Source: JAXMHB01 sp046346965 (GTDB lineage Bacteria > Pseudomonadota > Gammaproteobacteria > Xanthomonadales > SZUA-5). Taken from it: a stretch of DNA of 64,000 bases. The position numbers and the translations under genes are program-made. Location of the stretch: NCBI GenBank assembly GCA_046346965.1, contig JAXMHB010000001.1:124001-188000 (forward strand). Direction: 5' to 3'. Of this stretch, positions 8,290 through 17,573 are shown one piece after another; within the stretch, counting starts at the first letter, position 1, and every line of letters begins with the position of its first letter. The notes beneath the pieces are model-generated. The model was not told where the DNA came from and did no database searches. It saw only the letters and a list, made by a program, of their open reading frames with translations.

Positions 8290-10665
8290 TCAATTCCTCA
8301 GCGGCTTGCCGTTCTGCATCGTGTAGGCGATGCGCGCCTGGGTCTTGGGCATCTGCGCCAGCGCGACGAAATGCTTGCGTTCCAGGTTGAGCAGCCATTC
8401 CTCATCGACTTCCGAGCCGCGTTCCACCTCGCCGCCGCACAGCACCGTGGCGATGCGGGTAGCGACTTCGACGTCGTGGTCGGAGACGAAGTTGCCGGCG
8501 CGCATATTGGTCAGCAGCGCACGAATGGTGGCGATGCCGACATCGCCCGCGACCTTGATCGCGCGCGGCGGCAGCGGCGGGCGGTAGCCGGACTCGGCCA
8601 GCGCGCGTGCCTCGTTCTTGGCCACGTACAGCAGCTCATCCTTGTTGGCGATGACCAGATCACCCGGACGCGCCAACCGCATTTCCTTGGCTTCCAGCGC
8701 GCTGGTCGCCACCTTGGCCATCGCGATGGTTTCGAAGATCTGCTGGATCTGCTGGAACACATCGCCGCCGATCGCCGCCTGCGAGGCACGCAGCGCGAAC
8801 TCCTTCAGGCCGCCGCCTGCCGGCAACAAGCCGACGCCGGCTTCCACCAGCCCGATGTAGCTCTCTTGCGCGAACACCACCTTGGCAGAGTGCATCTGGA
8901 ACTCGCAGCCGCCGCCGAAAGCCATGCCGCGCACCGCCGACACCACTGGCACCAGCGCGTACTTGATGCGCTGACTGGTGGCCTGGAAGGTGGCGACGAT
9001 CTGCTCGAACTCGTCCCACTTGCCTGCAGCCACGACCGGCAGCGCGTCTTTCAGATCGGCGCCGGCCGAGAACGGCTCGCCGGTCTGCCAGATCACCAGC
9101 GCCTTGTAATTGCGCTCGGCCTCGTCGATGGCGCGATTGACGCCCGCGAGCACGCTGGCGCCAATGGTGTTCATCTTGCTCTTGAAGCTCAGGATGGCGA
9201 TGTCATCGCCCTGATGCCACAGACGCACACCGTCGGTTTCGAAGATCGTCGTGCCTTGGTCGAAGGACTCGGTGTAGATCGCGTCCGGGAAATACTGACG
9301 CTGATACACCGGCAGTGCGGAGCGCGGACGCAGTCCGTCGATGCTGGGCGCGTAGGAGCCGGTGGCCGCGTGCACGCCGGCGTCGCCGCGCGCAAACACC
9401 CAGGCCGGCAACGCGGCGTTGCTCATGGTCTTGCCGGCGGCGATGTCTTCGGCAATCCACTGGGCGACCTGCATCCAGCCAGCCTGCTGCCAGATTTCGA
9501 ACGGACCCTGATCCCAGCCGTAGCCCCAGCGGATCGCAAAGTCGACGTCGCGGGCGTTGTCGGCGATGTGCTCCAGCTGATACGCGCAGTAGTGGAACAG
9601 ATCGCGGAAGCAGGACCACATGAACTGCGCCTGCGGATCGCTCGAGGCACGCAGGGCGGCGAGTTTGGCGCCCCAGCCCTTCTGGCGCAGCGCGCCTTCG
9701 GCATCGGCGCTGGCTTCGGCGTTGGCCGGCTTGTAGCTGCCGCTGGCGACGTCGAGCACCTCGATGACATCGCCCTTCTTGCGGAAGATGCCGGCCTTGG
9801 TCTTCTGACCCAGCGCGCCTTGGGCGATCAGGCCCTTCAGCCATTCCGGCGCCTTGAAGTACGGGTGCCAGGGATCGTCGGGCAGGGTGTCATCCATGGT
9901 CTTGATGACGTGCGCCATCGTGTCCAGGCCGACCACGTCGCTGGTGCGGTAGGTGGCGCTCTTCGGGCGACCGATCAACGGACCGGTCAGGGCGTCGACG
10001 GCGTCGAAACCGAGGCCGAAAGCCTGCGTGTGGTGCATCGTGGCGGCGATCGAGAACACGCCGATGCGATTGCCGATGAAATTGGGCGTGTCCTTGGCGC
10101 GCACGACGCGCTTGCCCAGCGTCGTGGTCACATAGGACTCGAGTTGATCGAGCGCCGCCGGATCGGTGCTGGCGGTGGGGATCAGTTCCACCAGGAACAT
10201 GTAGCGCGGCGGGTTGAAGAAGTGGATGCCGCAGAAGCGCGGACGCAGCGTGTCCGGCAGCGCCTCCGACAACTTGGTGATCGACAGGCCCGAGGTGTTG
10301 CTGGCCACGATCGCGCGCTCGTTCACATAGGACGCGATCTTGCTGTACAGGGACAGCTTGATGTCCATGCGTTCGGCGACCGCCTCGATGATCAGATCGC
10401 AGTCGCGCAGCAGCTCCAGATGGTCGTCGTAATTGGCCGGGATGATCTCCGCGGCGATGCCCTTGGTGGCGACCGGCGACGGACTCAGCTTGCCCAGATT
10501 GGCGATGGCCTTCTCGACCAGGCCATTGCGCGGGCCCTCTTTGGCGGGAAGCTCGAACAGGACGGCGGGAACGCCGGAGTTGACCAGGTGAGCGGCGATC
10601 TGCGCGCCCATCACGCCGGCGCCCAGGACGGCCGCCTTGCGGACGAGAAGCTTGTTCTCAGGCAT
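8290..10665 (-). CDS. fadN: 3-hydroxyacyl-CoA dehydrogenase / enoyl-CoA hydratase (FadN type)
   Basis: A 791-residue bifunctional beta-oxidation enzyme with dehydrogenase first and hydratase last, the order of the FadN class and the reverse of E. coli FadB. The N-terminal Rossmann motif is AAVLGAGVMGAQIAAHLV. IVASNTSGLSITKLSE and FCGIHFFNPPRYMFLVELI mark the NAD-binding and catalytic parts, followed by the HCDH C-terminal domain. The crotonase domain (about 480-700) has FSAGADLKDALP and GMAFGGGCEFQMH for the oxyanion hole. The ATG at 10665 follows GAGGTG; a GTG two codons earlier is an alternative. The thiolase gene is 171 bases downstream. Confidence 0.92.
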   Translation of the reverse strand: MPENKLLVRKAAVLGAGVMGAQIAAHLVNSGVPAVLFELPAKEGPRNGLVEKAIANLGKLSPSPVATKGIAAEIIPANYDDHLELLRDCDLIIEAVAERMDIKLSLYSKIASYVNERAIVASNTSGLSITKLSEALPDTLRPRFCGIHFFNPPRYMFLVELIPTASTDPAALDQLESYVTTTLGKRVVRAKDTPNFIGNRIGVFSIAATMHHTQAFGLGFDAVDALTGPLIGRPKSATYRTSDVVGLDTMAHVIKTMDDTLPDDPWHPYFKAPEWLKGLIAQGALGQKTKAGIFRKKGDVIEVLDVASGSYKPANAEASADAEGALRQKGWGAKLAALRASSDPQAQFMWSCFRDLFHYCAYQLEHIADNARDVDFAIRWGYGWDQGPFEIWQQAGWMQVAQWIAEDIAAGKTMSNAALPAWVFARGDAGVHAATGSYAPSIDGLRPRSALPVYQRQYFPDAIYTESFDQGTTIFETDGVRLWHQGDDIAILSFKSKMNTIGASVLAGVNRAIDEAERNYKALVIWQTGEPFSAGADLKDALPVVAAGKWDEFEQIVATFQATSQRIKYALVPVVSAVRGMAFGGGCEFQMHSAKVVFAQESYIGLVEAGVGLLPAGGGLKEFALRASQAAIGGDVFQQIQQIFETIAMAKVATSALEAKEMRLARPGDLVIANKDELLYVAKNEARALAESGYRPPLPPRAIKVAGDVGIATIRALLTNMRAGNFVSDHDVEVATRIATVLCGGEVERGSEVDEEWLLNLERKHFVALAQMPKTQARIAYTMQNGKPLRN

Positions 10666-10991
10666 GTGCACCTCGAAAGCCTATAGCAGCGGGGAAGGAG
10701 AGCGACGATAGCGCCGAAACTGCCATGTTGCCGTGCAAGCGCAGTCGCTGACGTCGTGGGCCGGCACTATACGCTGGCGTATGGTGAGCGGCAACGCGAT
10801 TGCCGGCTGAGCCTGGAGTGAATGCTCCAACGTGCTGCGTTGCCGCATCGGCGTCGATATCGCTAGACTCCGCGCCAAAATCGCCGCACAAGTCCACGAT
10901 TCTGCTGGCCTTCCGTGTTAATCTTCCGACGCTTACGGGTCGGGGTGCGGCGAGAGCTTCCTTCCATCCCCACTGACATGGAGTCGTCACC
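10666..10991. promoter_or_regulatory. Divergent promoter region between fadN and ndk
   Basis: This 326-base spacer separates two divergent genes and must hold both promoters. I cannot assign -35/-10 boxes reliably. The one clear symmetry is ATACGCTGGCGTAT (10769-10782), with six-base arms around two bases, which could be an operator for the fatty-acid genes. It does not resemble the CAAAC-GTTTG half-sites of PsrA. I see no gene here. Confidence 0.4.
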
Positions 10992-11417
10992 ATGGCGCTC
11001 GAGCGCACGCTGTCCATCATCAAGCCCGATGCGGTTGCCAAGAACGTTGTCGGCCAGATCTATGCCCGCTTCGAAGCGGCCGGTCTGAAGGTCATTGCCG
11101 CACGCATGAAGCAGTTGTCGCAGCGCGAAGCCGAGGGCTTCTACGCCGTTCATCGCGAGCGCGGTTTCTTCAACGATCTGGTCAAGTTCATGATTTCCGG
11201 CCCGGTGATGATCCAGGTGCTGGAAGGCGAGGGCGCGATCGCCAAGAACCGCGAACTGATGGGCGCGACCGACCCGAAGAAGGCGGCGCCGGGCACCATC
11301 CGCGCGGATTTCGCTGACTCGATCGACGCCAACGCCGTGCACGGTTCGGACGCGCCGGAAACGGCTGCCGTCGAGATCGCGTACTTCTTTGCGTCCAGCG
11401 AGCTGTGCCCGCGCTGA
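10992..11417 (+). CDS. ndk: Nucleoside diphosphate kinase
   Basis: Ndk transfers the gamma-phosphate from ATP to nucleoside diphosphates through a phosphohistidine. The 141-residue length is standard. MALERTLSIIKPDAVAKN is the typical N-terminus. The active-site histidine lies in the conserved NAVHGSDAPETA signature near residue 117, and RGFFNDLVKFMISGP matches the nucleotide-binding region. GGAG precedes the ATG by eight bases. It is followed 21 bases later by rlmN. Confidence 0.97.
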   Translation: MALERTLSIIKPDAVAKNVVGQIYARFEAAGLKVIAARMKQLSQREAEGFYAVHRERGFFNDLVKFMISGPVMIQVLEGEGAIAKNRELMGATDPKKAAPGTIRADFADSIDANAVHGSDAPETAAVEIAYFFASSELCPR

Positions 11418-11438
11418 GTACCGACAATCCTGGGGTTT

Positions 11439-12560
11439 GTGCAGGTGGATAACGCTGCCGCCATCGTCAACCTGATGAACCTCGATCGCCATGGGCTCGA
11501 AGATTACTTCGAGTCCATCGGCGAGAAGCGTTATCGCGCGCATCAGATGCTGAAGTGGATCTACCACCATGGCGTCACCGATTTTGCAGCGATGACCGAT
11601 GTCGGCAAGAAATTGCGCGACAAGCTGCAGGCCACGGCGGTGATCCGGCCGCCCAAGGTGCTGTACCAGAAGGTCTCCAACGACGGCACCACCAAGTGGT
11701 TGATCGAGTTGGATGGCGGCAATGCGGTGGAGACGGTGTACATCCCCGAGCCGACGCGTGGCACCCTGTGCGTGTCCTCGCAAGTGGGTTGCTCGCTGAA
11801 CTGCACCTTTTGTTCGACCGCGACGCAAGGCTTCAACCGCAACCTCAGCACCGCCGAGATCATCGGTCAGGTCTGGCAGGCGGCGCAGGCGCTGGGGCAC
11901 GATGCCAAGGACAATCGCCGTCTGACCAATGTGGTCATGATGGGCATGGGCGAGCCGCTGCTCAATTTCGACAACGTCGTGCCGGCGATGAATTTGATGC
12001 GCGACGATCTGGGCTTTGGCCTCGCCAACAAGCGCGTGACCTTGAGCACCGCCGGGCTGGTGCCCGGGATCGACAAGCTGTCGGAGGTGTGTGACGTCAG
12101 TCTCGCGGTCAGCCTCCACGCGCCGAACGATGCACTGCGCGAACAGCTGGTGCCGCTCAACAAGAAGTATCCGATTCAGGAGTTGATGGCCGCCTGCCAG
12201 CGCTACCTGAAGACCCGGCCACGCGCCTCGGTGACCTTCGAGTACACCCTGATGAAGGGTATCAACGACAAGCCTGAGCACGCGCGCGAGTTGGTGCGCC
12301 TGCTGCGCCGTCTGCCCAGCAAATTGAATCTGATCCCGTTCAATCCCTTCCCCGGCACGCGCTACGAGCGCTCCGATGAAGACGCGATCCGTCGCTTCCA
12401 GACGATCGTGATGGATGCGGGTTTGATCGCTACCGTGCGGCGCACGCGCGGCGACGATATCGACGCCGCCTGCGGCCAGTTGGTCGGCAATGTGCTTGAT
12501 CGCACGCGGCGCAGCGCGATGTTGAAGCCGCAGATGCTGCCCGTGGAGTTGCGCGCATGA
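11439..12560 (+). CDS. rlmN: Dual-specificity 23S rRNA/tRNA adenine-C2 methyltransferase
   Basis: A radical-SAM enzyme that methylates A2503 of 23S rRNA and A37 of some tRNAs. CSLNCTFCSTATQGF carries the CxxxCxxC cluster motif. VVMMGMGEPLLNFDNV and RVTLSTAGLVPGI are SAM-binding segments, and the conserved catalytic cysteine near the C-terminus is in DDIDAACGQLVGN. The start is uncertain: GTG at 11439 gives 373 residues, another GTG follows two codons later, and the first ATG is at 11475. The stop overlaps the pilF start (ATGA), so coupling with pilF is likely. Confidence 0.94.
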   Translation: MQVDNAAAIVNLMNLDRHGLEDYFESIGEKRYRAHQMLKWIYHHGVTDFAAMTDVGKKLRDKLQATAVIRPPKVLYQKVSNDGTTKWLIELDGGNAVETVYIPEPTRGTLCVSSQVGCSLNCTFCSTATQGFNRNLSTAEIIGQVWQAAQALGHDAKDNRRLTNVVMMGMGEPLLNFDNVVPAMNLMRDDLGFGLANKRVTLSTAGLVPGIDKLSEVCDVSLAVSLHAPNDALREQLVPLNKKYPIQELMAACQRYLKTRPRASVTFEYTLMKGINDKPEHARELVRLLRRLPSKLNLIPFNPFPGTRYERSDEDAIRRFQTIVMDAGLIATVRRTRGDDIDAACGQLVGNVLDRTRRSAMLKPQMLPVELRA

Positions 12561-13318
12561 ACAACGCTCGACTCGTTTGGGTACTGAGCGCGCTGCTGAT
12601 GCTCGCGGGTTGCGCCGGCACCGGCGGCGGATTTGTCGGGCAGGGTGGCCCGAAGAACAAGGAGGCGGCCAAGCTGCAGGTGCAGATGGCGCAGGAGTAC
12701 CTGAAGAAGGGCAGCCTGGACGTCGCCCGCGACAAACTGGTCCGCGCGCTCGAGCTCGATCCGTACTCGGCGGACGCCCACACGGTCAGCGGTCTGCTCA
12801 ACGACACCATCGGCGATCTGGTGCAAGCGGAACTGCACTTCAAGCGCGCCGTGGAATTGCAGCCCAAAGACGGCGGCATGAACAACAACTACGCCAGCTT
12901 CCTGTGCCGCCAGGGGCGCTATGCCGAGGCGGACGCGATTTTCCAGCGCGCCATTGCCGATCCGTACTACAAGACACCCGAGGTGGCGCTCGCCAACGCG
13001 GGCGTGTGTGCCGAGCAGGCCCAACAGCTCGAGCAAGCCGAGAACTATCTGCGGCGCGCATTGGAGCGCAATCCCAACTATGCTGGCGCGCTCGCGCCGA
13101 TGGCGTCGGTGTTGCATGCGCGCGGGGACCACCTGCGCGCGCGTGCTTTCGTGCAGCGTTACGACGCCTCGCAAACGCCGACGCCGGCGATGTTGCTGCT
13201 GGGCATGGAAGTCGAGCTGGCGCTGGGGGATCAGCGTTCGGCCGAAGATTACAAGAGACGTTTGCTGAGCGCGTTCCCCCGCTCGCAAGAAGCGCAGTCA
13301 CTGGAGGCGCGGGACTGA
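12557..13318 (+). CDS. pilF: Type IV pilus biogenesis/stability lipoprotein PilF (PilW)
   Basis: A 253-residue outer-membrane lipoprotein needed for assembly and stability of the PilQ secretin. The signal peptide ends in a lipobox, LMLAGC. The mature protein is a chain of about six TPR helical pairs, with recognisable units such as EYLKKGSLDVARDKLVRALE and NYASFLCRQGRYAEADAIF. It overlaps rlmN by four bases upstream and rodZ by one base downstream (TGATG), so the three genes form one operon. Confidence 0.92.
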   Translation: MNNARLVWVLSALLMLAGCAGTGGGFVGQGGPKNKEAAKLQVQMAQEYLKKGSLDVARDKLVRALELDPYSADAHTVSGLLNDTIGDLVQAELHFKRAVELQPKDGGMNNNYASFLCRQGRYAEADAIFQRAIADPYYKTPEVALANAGVCAEQAQQLEQAENYLRRALERNPNYAGALAPMASVLHARGDHLRARAFVQRYDASQTPTPAMLLLGMEVELALGDQRSAEDYKRRLLSAFPRSQEAQSLEARD

Positions 13319-14271
13319 TGCAGGAGCACAAGTTGAAACAAGAATGGCTGGAGATGGCCGATCCGACGTCGCTGGAAGAACTCGGCGCGCGGCTGCGCGC
13401 GGCGCGCGAAGCGCGTAGCTGGCCGATCGACGAGACGGCTCAGAAGTTGCACCTGCCGGTAGCGACACTGGTGGATCTGGAGGCTGGTCGCAGCGAACGC
13501 ATCGGTACACCTCTGTATCTGAAGGGATTTCTGCGTAGCTACCTGAAGCTGCTGGAAATGCCGGAGCGCTGGGTCGATGCAGCCATCAACGGCAGCACGG
13601 CACTGGAAGTGCCACCGATCCTGCCGGCGGCGGGCGCGGTCGCCCGGCGGGTGTCCTGGATCGAGCGTTACAAGTGGGCAGCCAGTTATGTGGTGGGCAC
13701 CGCCTTGGCGCTCACGGCCGTGCACTGGCTGGTGAGCAACACGCCGCAACTGGGTTTCCCGGAGTCGCCGCGTTCCACCGCCGCGCTGCCGCCGGCGCCT
13801 GCGCCGGCTCCGAGCGTGTCCGCCTCCGAGCCGGCCACCGGCCGCGAGGCCTTGGGCCCGGTCCCGGCAGCGCCGGTCGTGCAGGATGAACTGCCGGTCG
13901 TGGCCTCCTTGAGCCCGTTCCCACGCAGTGACGAGACCTCAGCGCCGGCGCCGGCCGAGTCTGCAACGCCCGTGTTGGAACTGGTCGTCAGCAAGGACAG
14001 CTGGATCCAGGTGCGCGGGGCGGATGGTCGCGAACTGCTGAAGGCAATCGTGCGCGCCGGTGAGCGGCGTGCGTTCAGCGAGGGCGGTCCATTCTCGGTG
14101 AATGTCGGCAACGTCGGCGGTGTCAGCGCCAGCGTCAACGGCAGCCCGGTAGACCTCGCGCGCTATGCACGCGGCAATGTGGCGCGTTTTGACGTGACAG
14201 ACACGGACGGTTCCTGGCATGTCCAGGGCCGCAGCTCGGAAGCCAGCGTCGCAACCCGCGACGAGGGCTGA
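13318..14271 (+). CDS. rodZ: RodZ-like cytoskeletal membrane protein (HTH_25, DUF4115)
   Basis: A 317-residue protein with the RodZ architecture. The N-terminal helix-turn-helix (about 19-85) includes LGARLRAAREARSWPIDETA and a YLKGFLRSYLKLL segment. A basic juxtamembrane stretch precedes a single transmembrane helix at about 118-139. A Pro/Ala-rich linker follows, then a periplasmic DUF4115 domain (about 215-300). RodZ connects MreB filaments to the cell-wall elongation machinery. The start is the ATG overlapping the pilF stop. The much longer open frame that continues upstream in the same reading frame is the shadow of pilF and was not used. Confidence 0.88.
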   Translation: MQEHKLKQEWLEMADPTSLEELGARLRAAREARSWPIDETAQKLHLPVATLVDLEAGRSERIGTPLYLKGFLRSYLKLLEMPERWVDAAINGSTALEVPPILPAAGAVARRVSWIERYKWAASYVVGTALALTAVHWLVSNTPQLGFPESPRSTAALPPAPAPAPSVSASEPATGREALGPVPAAPVVQDELPVVASLSPFPRSDETSAPAPAESATPVLELVVSKDSWIQVRGADGRELLKAIVRAGERRAFSEGGPFSVNVGNVGGVSASVNGSPVDLARYARGNVARFDVTDTDGSWHVQGRSSEASVATRDEG

Positions 14272-14299
14272 ATCCAACCCATTTTCCAGGGATCGGTAC

Positions 14300-14968
14300 A
14301 TGGCAGACGACATCATTGATGCGCACGAGCAAAGCGAGCGCGCGCGCCTCTGGCTGCAACAGAACGGTAGCTCCATCATCATCGGCGTTTTGCTGGGCTT
14401 GGCCGTGCTGCTGGGCTGGCAGCGCTGGCAGCAGTCCGGCGTCTCCCATCGCGCCGAGGCGCTCGCCAAGTTTGAGCAACTGGAAGAGGCGGCCGGCAAG
14501 GATGATCAGGAGCTGGTCGGCAAGCTGGTGGATGACCTGCGCCGCAACTACGGTGACACCGCGCACGCCGGACTGGCCGCGCTCGAACAGGCTGAGATGC
14601 TGCTGAAGGCTGGCAAGCTCGACGAGGCCGAATCGGCGCTGCGCTTCGCGTCCGAGAACAGCAAGCAGGCCACGGTGCAGGCGATCGCGGCGACGCGTCT
14701 GGCGCGTGTGCAGATCGCTCGCAACGAGGCGCAGAAGGCGCTCGATACGCTGAAGACGGTCAAGCTCGATGGCTATGCCGCAGAGCTGGAAGCCATCCGC
14801 GGCGATGCCTACGCGGCGCTCGGCAAGACCGACGAAGCGGTCAAGGCTTATGACGCGGCATTGGCGGCGACGGATGTGGCAGCGCCGCAGCGGCGCACCA
14901 TCGAGGTGAAGCGTGACGACCTGAAAGCAGGCGTTGCCGCGGCACCCAAGCCGGTGGAGCAAGGCTGA
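14300..14968 (+). CDS. yfgM: YfgM-type TPR protein, ancillary SecYEG translocon subunit
   Basis: A 222-residue inner-membrane protein. After a short cytoplasmic end (MADDIIDAHEQSERARLWLQ) comes one transmembrane helix (about 23-41) and a periplasmic TPR-like helical region. In E. coli YfgM associates with PpiD and the SecYEG translocon and hands substrates to periplasmic chaperones. AGGGAT lies before the ATG. The gene overlaps bamB by one base (TGATG), the usual order. In many relatives ispG and hisS lie between rodZ and yfgM; here rodZ is 28 bases upstream. Confidence 0.9.
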   Translation: MADDIIDAHEQSERARLWLQQNGSSIIIGVLLGLAVLLGWQRWQQSGVSHRAEALAKFEQLEEAAGKDDQELVGKLVDDLRRNYGDTAHAGLAALEQAEMLLKAGKLDEAESALRFASENSKQATVQAIAATRLARVQIARNEAQKALDTLKTVKLDGYAAELEAIRGDAYAALGKTDEAVKAYDAALAATDVAAPQRRTIEVKRDDLKAGVAAAPKPVEQG

Positions 14969-16119
14969 TGATCCAGTCTGTGCGCACGCCGCTGCTGATC
15001 CTGTCGATCGCCTTGCTGGCTGCCTGCGCGGGCGACAGTGCCAAGAAGGAAAACATCGAACCGCCGACGCCGCTGACGGAGTTTGCGCCGACCGCGACGG
15101 TCGAGAAGCTGTGGTCCACCTCGGTGGGCGATGGCGCCGGTGCAACGGGTGCCAGTCTGGTGCCGGCAGTGGCCGGTGGCCGCGTCTTCGCCGCCAGCAT
15201 CGACGGCAGCATTGCCGCTTTCGATGCGTCTTCCGGCAAGCGTCTGTGGTCGCGCGAAATCGAAGCCTTCAGCGGCGGCCCGGGTGCGAGCAGCGAACTG
15301 GTCGTCGCCGGCACCATCGATGGCGCGGTGATCGCGCTGGATGCCGCCAGTGGCGAGCAGCGCTGGCGGGTGCAGGCCTCGTCCGAGGTGATTAGTGCAC
15401 CGGTGGTGACTGCCGATACGGTGGTGGTGGTTTCCAACGATGGCCGTACGCACGCCTTAGCGGCAGCCGACGGCAAACAGCGTTGGGCGGTGGATCGCGG
15501 TGTGCCGCTGTTGAGCCTGCGCGGCAATGCGAGCCCGATCGTCATGGACGACCGCGTGATCGTCGCCGGCGCCAGCGGCAAGGTCAGTGCCTTGTCGATG
15601 ACCGATGGTCGGCAATTGTGGGAACAGGCCGTGGGTGTCGGTGAAGGCCGTACCGATCTGGAGCGCATGGTCGACGTCGATGGCCGCATGGCGCTGCTGC
15701 GCGGCGATCTGTTCGTCGCTGGCTATTCTTCCGCTGCTCAGGCGCTGACTACCGATGGCGGTCGCATTCTGTGGACGCGCGAGATGTCTTCGGTGGCCGG
15801 CTTGTCCGCCAGCGAGGACGGCATCTACGTGGCGGCCACCGATGGCGCCTTGTGGGCGCTGGATCGGCGCAGCGGCGGCGCGCTGTGGAAGAACGAGGTG
15901 TTGCTGTACCGCATGATCTCGGCGCCCGCGGTCATGGGCAGCTATGTGGTGGTTGGCGATCTCGAAGGCTATCTGCACTGGTTCAAGCGCGAGGACGGCG
16001 AGATCGCCGCCCGCACCCAGTTGGGTGACGCCGGTTTCGGCGACGGACTCGTCGTCGTGGATGAGGTGCTCTACGCGCAGAGCCGCGATGGCTCGCTGGG
16101 CGCTTTCCGCCTGCGTTGA
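14968..16119 (+). CDS. bamB: Outer membrane protein assembly factor BamB
   Basis: A 383-residue lipoprotein of the BAM complex that folds outer-membrane barrels. The signal peptide ends at the lipobox LLAAC. The rest is an eight-bladed PQQ-type beta-propeller with repeats such as DASSGKRLWSREIE, DAASGEQRWRVQ, AADGKQRWAV and DRRSGGALWKNE. These are structural repeats, and no quinone is bound. It is coupled to yfgM and followed by der. Confidence 0.95.
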   Translation: MIQSVRTPLLILSIALLAACAGDSAKKENIEPPTPLTEFAPTATVEKLWSTSVGDGAGATGASLVPAVAGGRVFAASIDGSIAAFDASSGKRLWSREIEAFSGGPGASSELVVAGTIDGAVIALDAASGEQRWRVQASSEVISAPVVTADTVVVVSNDGRTHALAAADGKQRWAVDRGVPLLSLRGNASPIVMDDRVIVAGASGKVSALSMTDGRQLWEQAVGVGEGRTDLERMVDVDGRMALLRGDLFVAGYSSAAQALTTDGGRILWTREMSSVAGLSASEDGIYVAATDGALWALDRRSGGALWKNEVLLYRMISAPAVMGSYVVVGDLEGYLHWFKREDGEIAARTQLGDAGFGDGLVVVDEVLYAQSRDGSLGAFRLR

Positions 16120-16126
16120 TATACCC

Positions 16127-16152
16127 GCTCCGGCGGCACTCGCCGCCGGAGC
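16127..16152 (+). terminator. Perfect hairpin between bamB and der
   Basis: GCTCCGGCGGC and GCCGCCGGAGC pair in a perfect 11-bp stem with a four-base loop, 7 bases after the bamB stop and 20 before the der start. Without a T-run it could be a partial terminator or an RNA-processing element that separates expression of the two genes. Confidence 0.5.
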
Positions 16153-16171
16153 CGAACTACAGGCGTAACGC

Positions 16172-17563
16172 ATGCTTCCCGTCGTTGCATTGGTCGGTCG
16201 TCCCAACGTCGGAAAATCGACCCTGTACAACTCGCTGACGCGCAGTCGCGATGCCATCGTCACCGATCTTCCGGGCGTCACGCGGGACCGCTTGTTCGGT
16301 ATCTGCAGGCGCGCCGAGCGCCCGTTCATGGTGGTCGACACGGCCGGCCTGACCGAAAATGAGGACGTGCTCGCCAAGGGCATGTCGGCGCAATCCTGGC
16401 AAGCGATCGACGAATCCGATCAAGTGTGTCTGGTGGTGGACGCGCGCGACGGTCTGCATCCGGACGACCAGGAGATCGCGCAACGCATCCGCGCGACCGG
16501 CAAATCCATGCTGGTGGTCGTCAACAAGATGGACGGCGTCGATGAGCACGCGGCCATGGCGGAGTTCTCGCGCCTGGGTGTGGCGCAAGTCCATTTCGTC
16601 GCTGCCGCGCACAATCAGGGCGTCAATGATCTGTGCGAGGCCTTGCTCGCGCTGCTGCCCGCCGACGAGTCCTCCGCGGTCGAGGACGATGGCGCAATCC
16701 GCATTGCGATCATCGGCCGGCCGAACGTCGGCAAGTCCACGCTGGTCAATCGTTTGCTCGGCGAGGACCGTGTGCTGGCGATGGACATGCCGGGCACCAC
16801 CCGCGATGCCGTGCGCGTGCCGCTGGAGCGCGACGGCAAGCGCTATGTGCTGATCGACACCGCCGGCATCCGGCGCAAGGCGCGTGTCGGCGAAGGTTTG
16901 GAAAAATTCAGCGTTATCAAGGCCTTGCAGGCCATCGTCGAGTCGCATGTGACGATCTTGATGCTGGATGCGCAACAGGGCTTCGCGGATCAGGACGCGC
17001 ACATCCTCGGCGAGGCGGTCAACGCCGGCCGTGGTCTGGTGCTGGCGGTCAACAAATGGGACGGCTTGTCGGTGCGCGAACGCACCCAGGTCAATTCGCG
17101 TCTCGATTGGGGTTTGTCTTTCGTCAGCTTCGCCAAACGCATCCCGATCTCGGCCTTGCATGGATCGGGACTTGGCGAGCTGCTCAAGGCGGTCAATCAG
17201 GCGCACAAGGCGGCGACGCGCGAGTTCAGCGCCACCGAGTTGACCGAGGCGATTCAGAAAGCCTTCGAAAAACATCAGCCGCCCTTGGTGAATGGACGTG
17301 TGGCGAAGATGCGCTACGCCCATCAGGGGGGTCGCAATCCGCCGCGCGTCATCATTCACGGCAATCGACTGGCCTCATTGCCGGAATCCTACAAGCGCTA
17401 TCTGGAAGGTCAGTTGCGCACACGCTTTCGCCTGACCGGAACGCCGGTGGTATTGGAGTTCCGCGAGGGCGCCAATCCTTACGCCGGCAAGCGCAATGAA
17501 TTGACCGAGCGTCAGAAGAAGAAGCGCGCGCGCTTGATCAAGCACGTCAAACGCGGCGGTTGA
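16172..17563 (+). CDS. der: Ribosome-assembly GTPase Der (EngA)
   Basis: Der is an essential double-GTPase required for 50S ribosomal subunit maturation. The 463-residue protein has two complete G domains. The first starts GRPNVGKSTLYN (residues 9-20). The second starts GRPNVGKSTLVN (about 183-194) with VNKWDGL as its NKxD motif. Switch-region DTAGL and DTAGIRRKARV motifs are intact. A C-terminal KH-like domain (about 370-440) ends in a basic tail, RQKKKRARLIKHVKRGG. It follows bamB and precedes moeA by 10 bases. Confidence 0.97.
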   Translation: MLPVVALVGRPNVGKSTLYNSLTRSRDAIVTDLPGVTRDRLFGICRRAERPFMVVDTAGLTENEDVLAKGMSAQSWQAIDESDQVCLVVDARDGLHPDDQEIAQRIRATGKSMLVVVNKMDGVDEHAAMAEFSRLGVAQVHFVAAAHNQGVNDLCEALLALLPADESSAVEDDGAIRIAIIGRPNVGKSTLVNRLLGEDRVLAMDMPGTTRDAVRVPLERDGKRYVLIDTAGIRRKARVGEGLEKFSVIKALQAIVESHVTILMLDAQQGFADQDAHILGEAVNAGRGLVLAVNKWDGLSVRERTQVNSRLDWGLSFVSFAKRIPISALHGSGLGELLKAVNQAHKAATREFSATELTEAIQKAFEKHQPPLVNGRVAKMRYAHQGGRNPPRVIIHGNRLASLPESYKRYLEGQLRTRFRLTGTPVVLEFREGANPYAGKRNELTERQKKKRARLIKHVKRGG

Positions 17564-17573
17564 GTCCGCACCC

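Noticed and set aside
8221..10686. An 821-codon plus-strand open frame
   Set aside because: It is the antisense shadow of the fadN-type gene, with low-complexity, His/Arg-rich composition.
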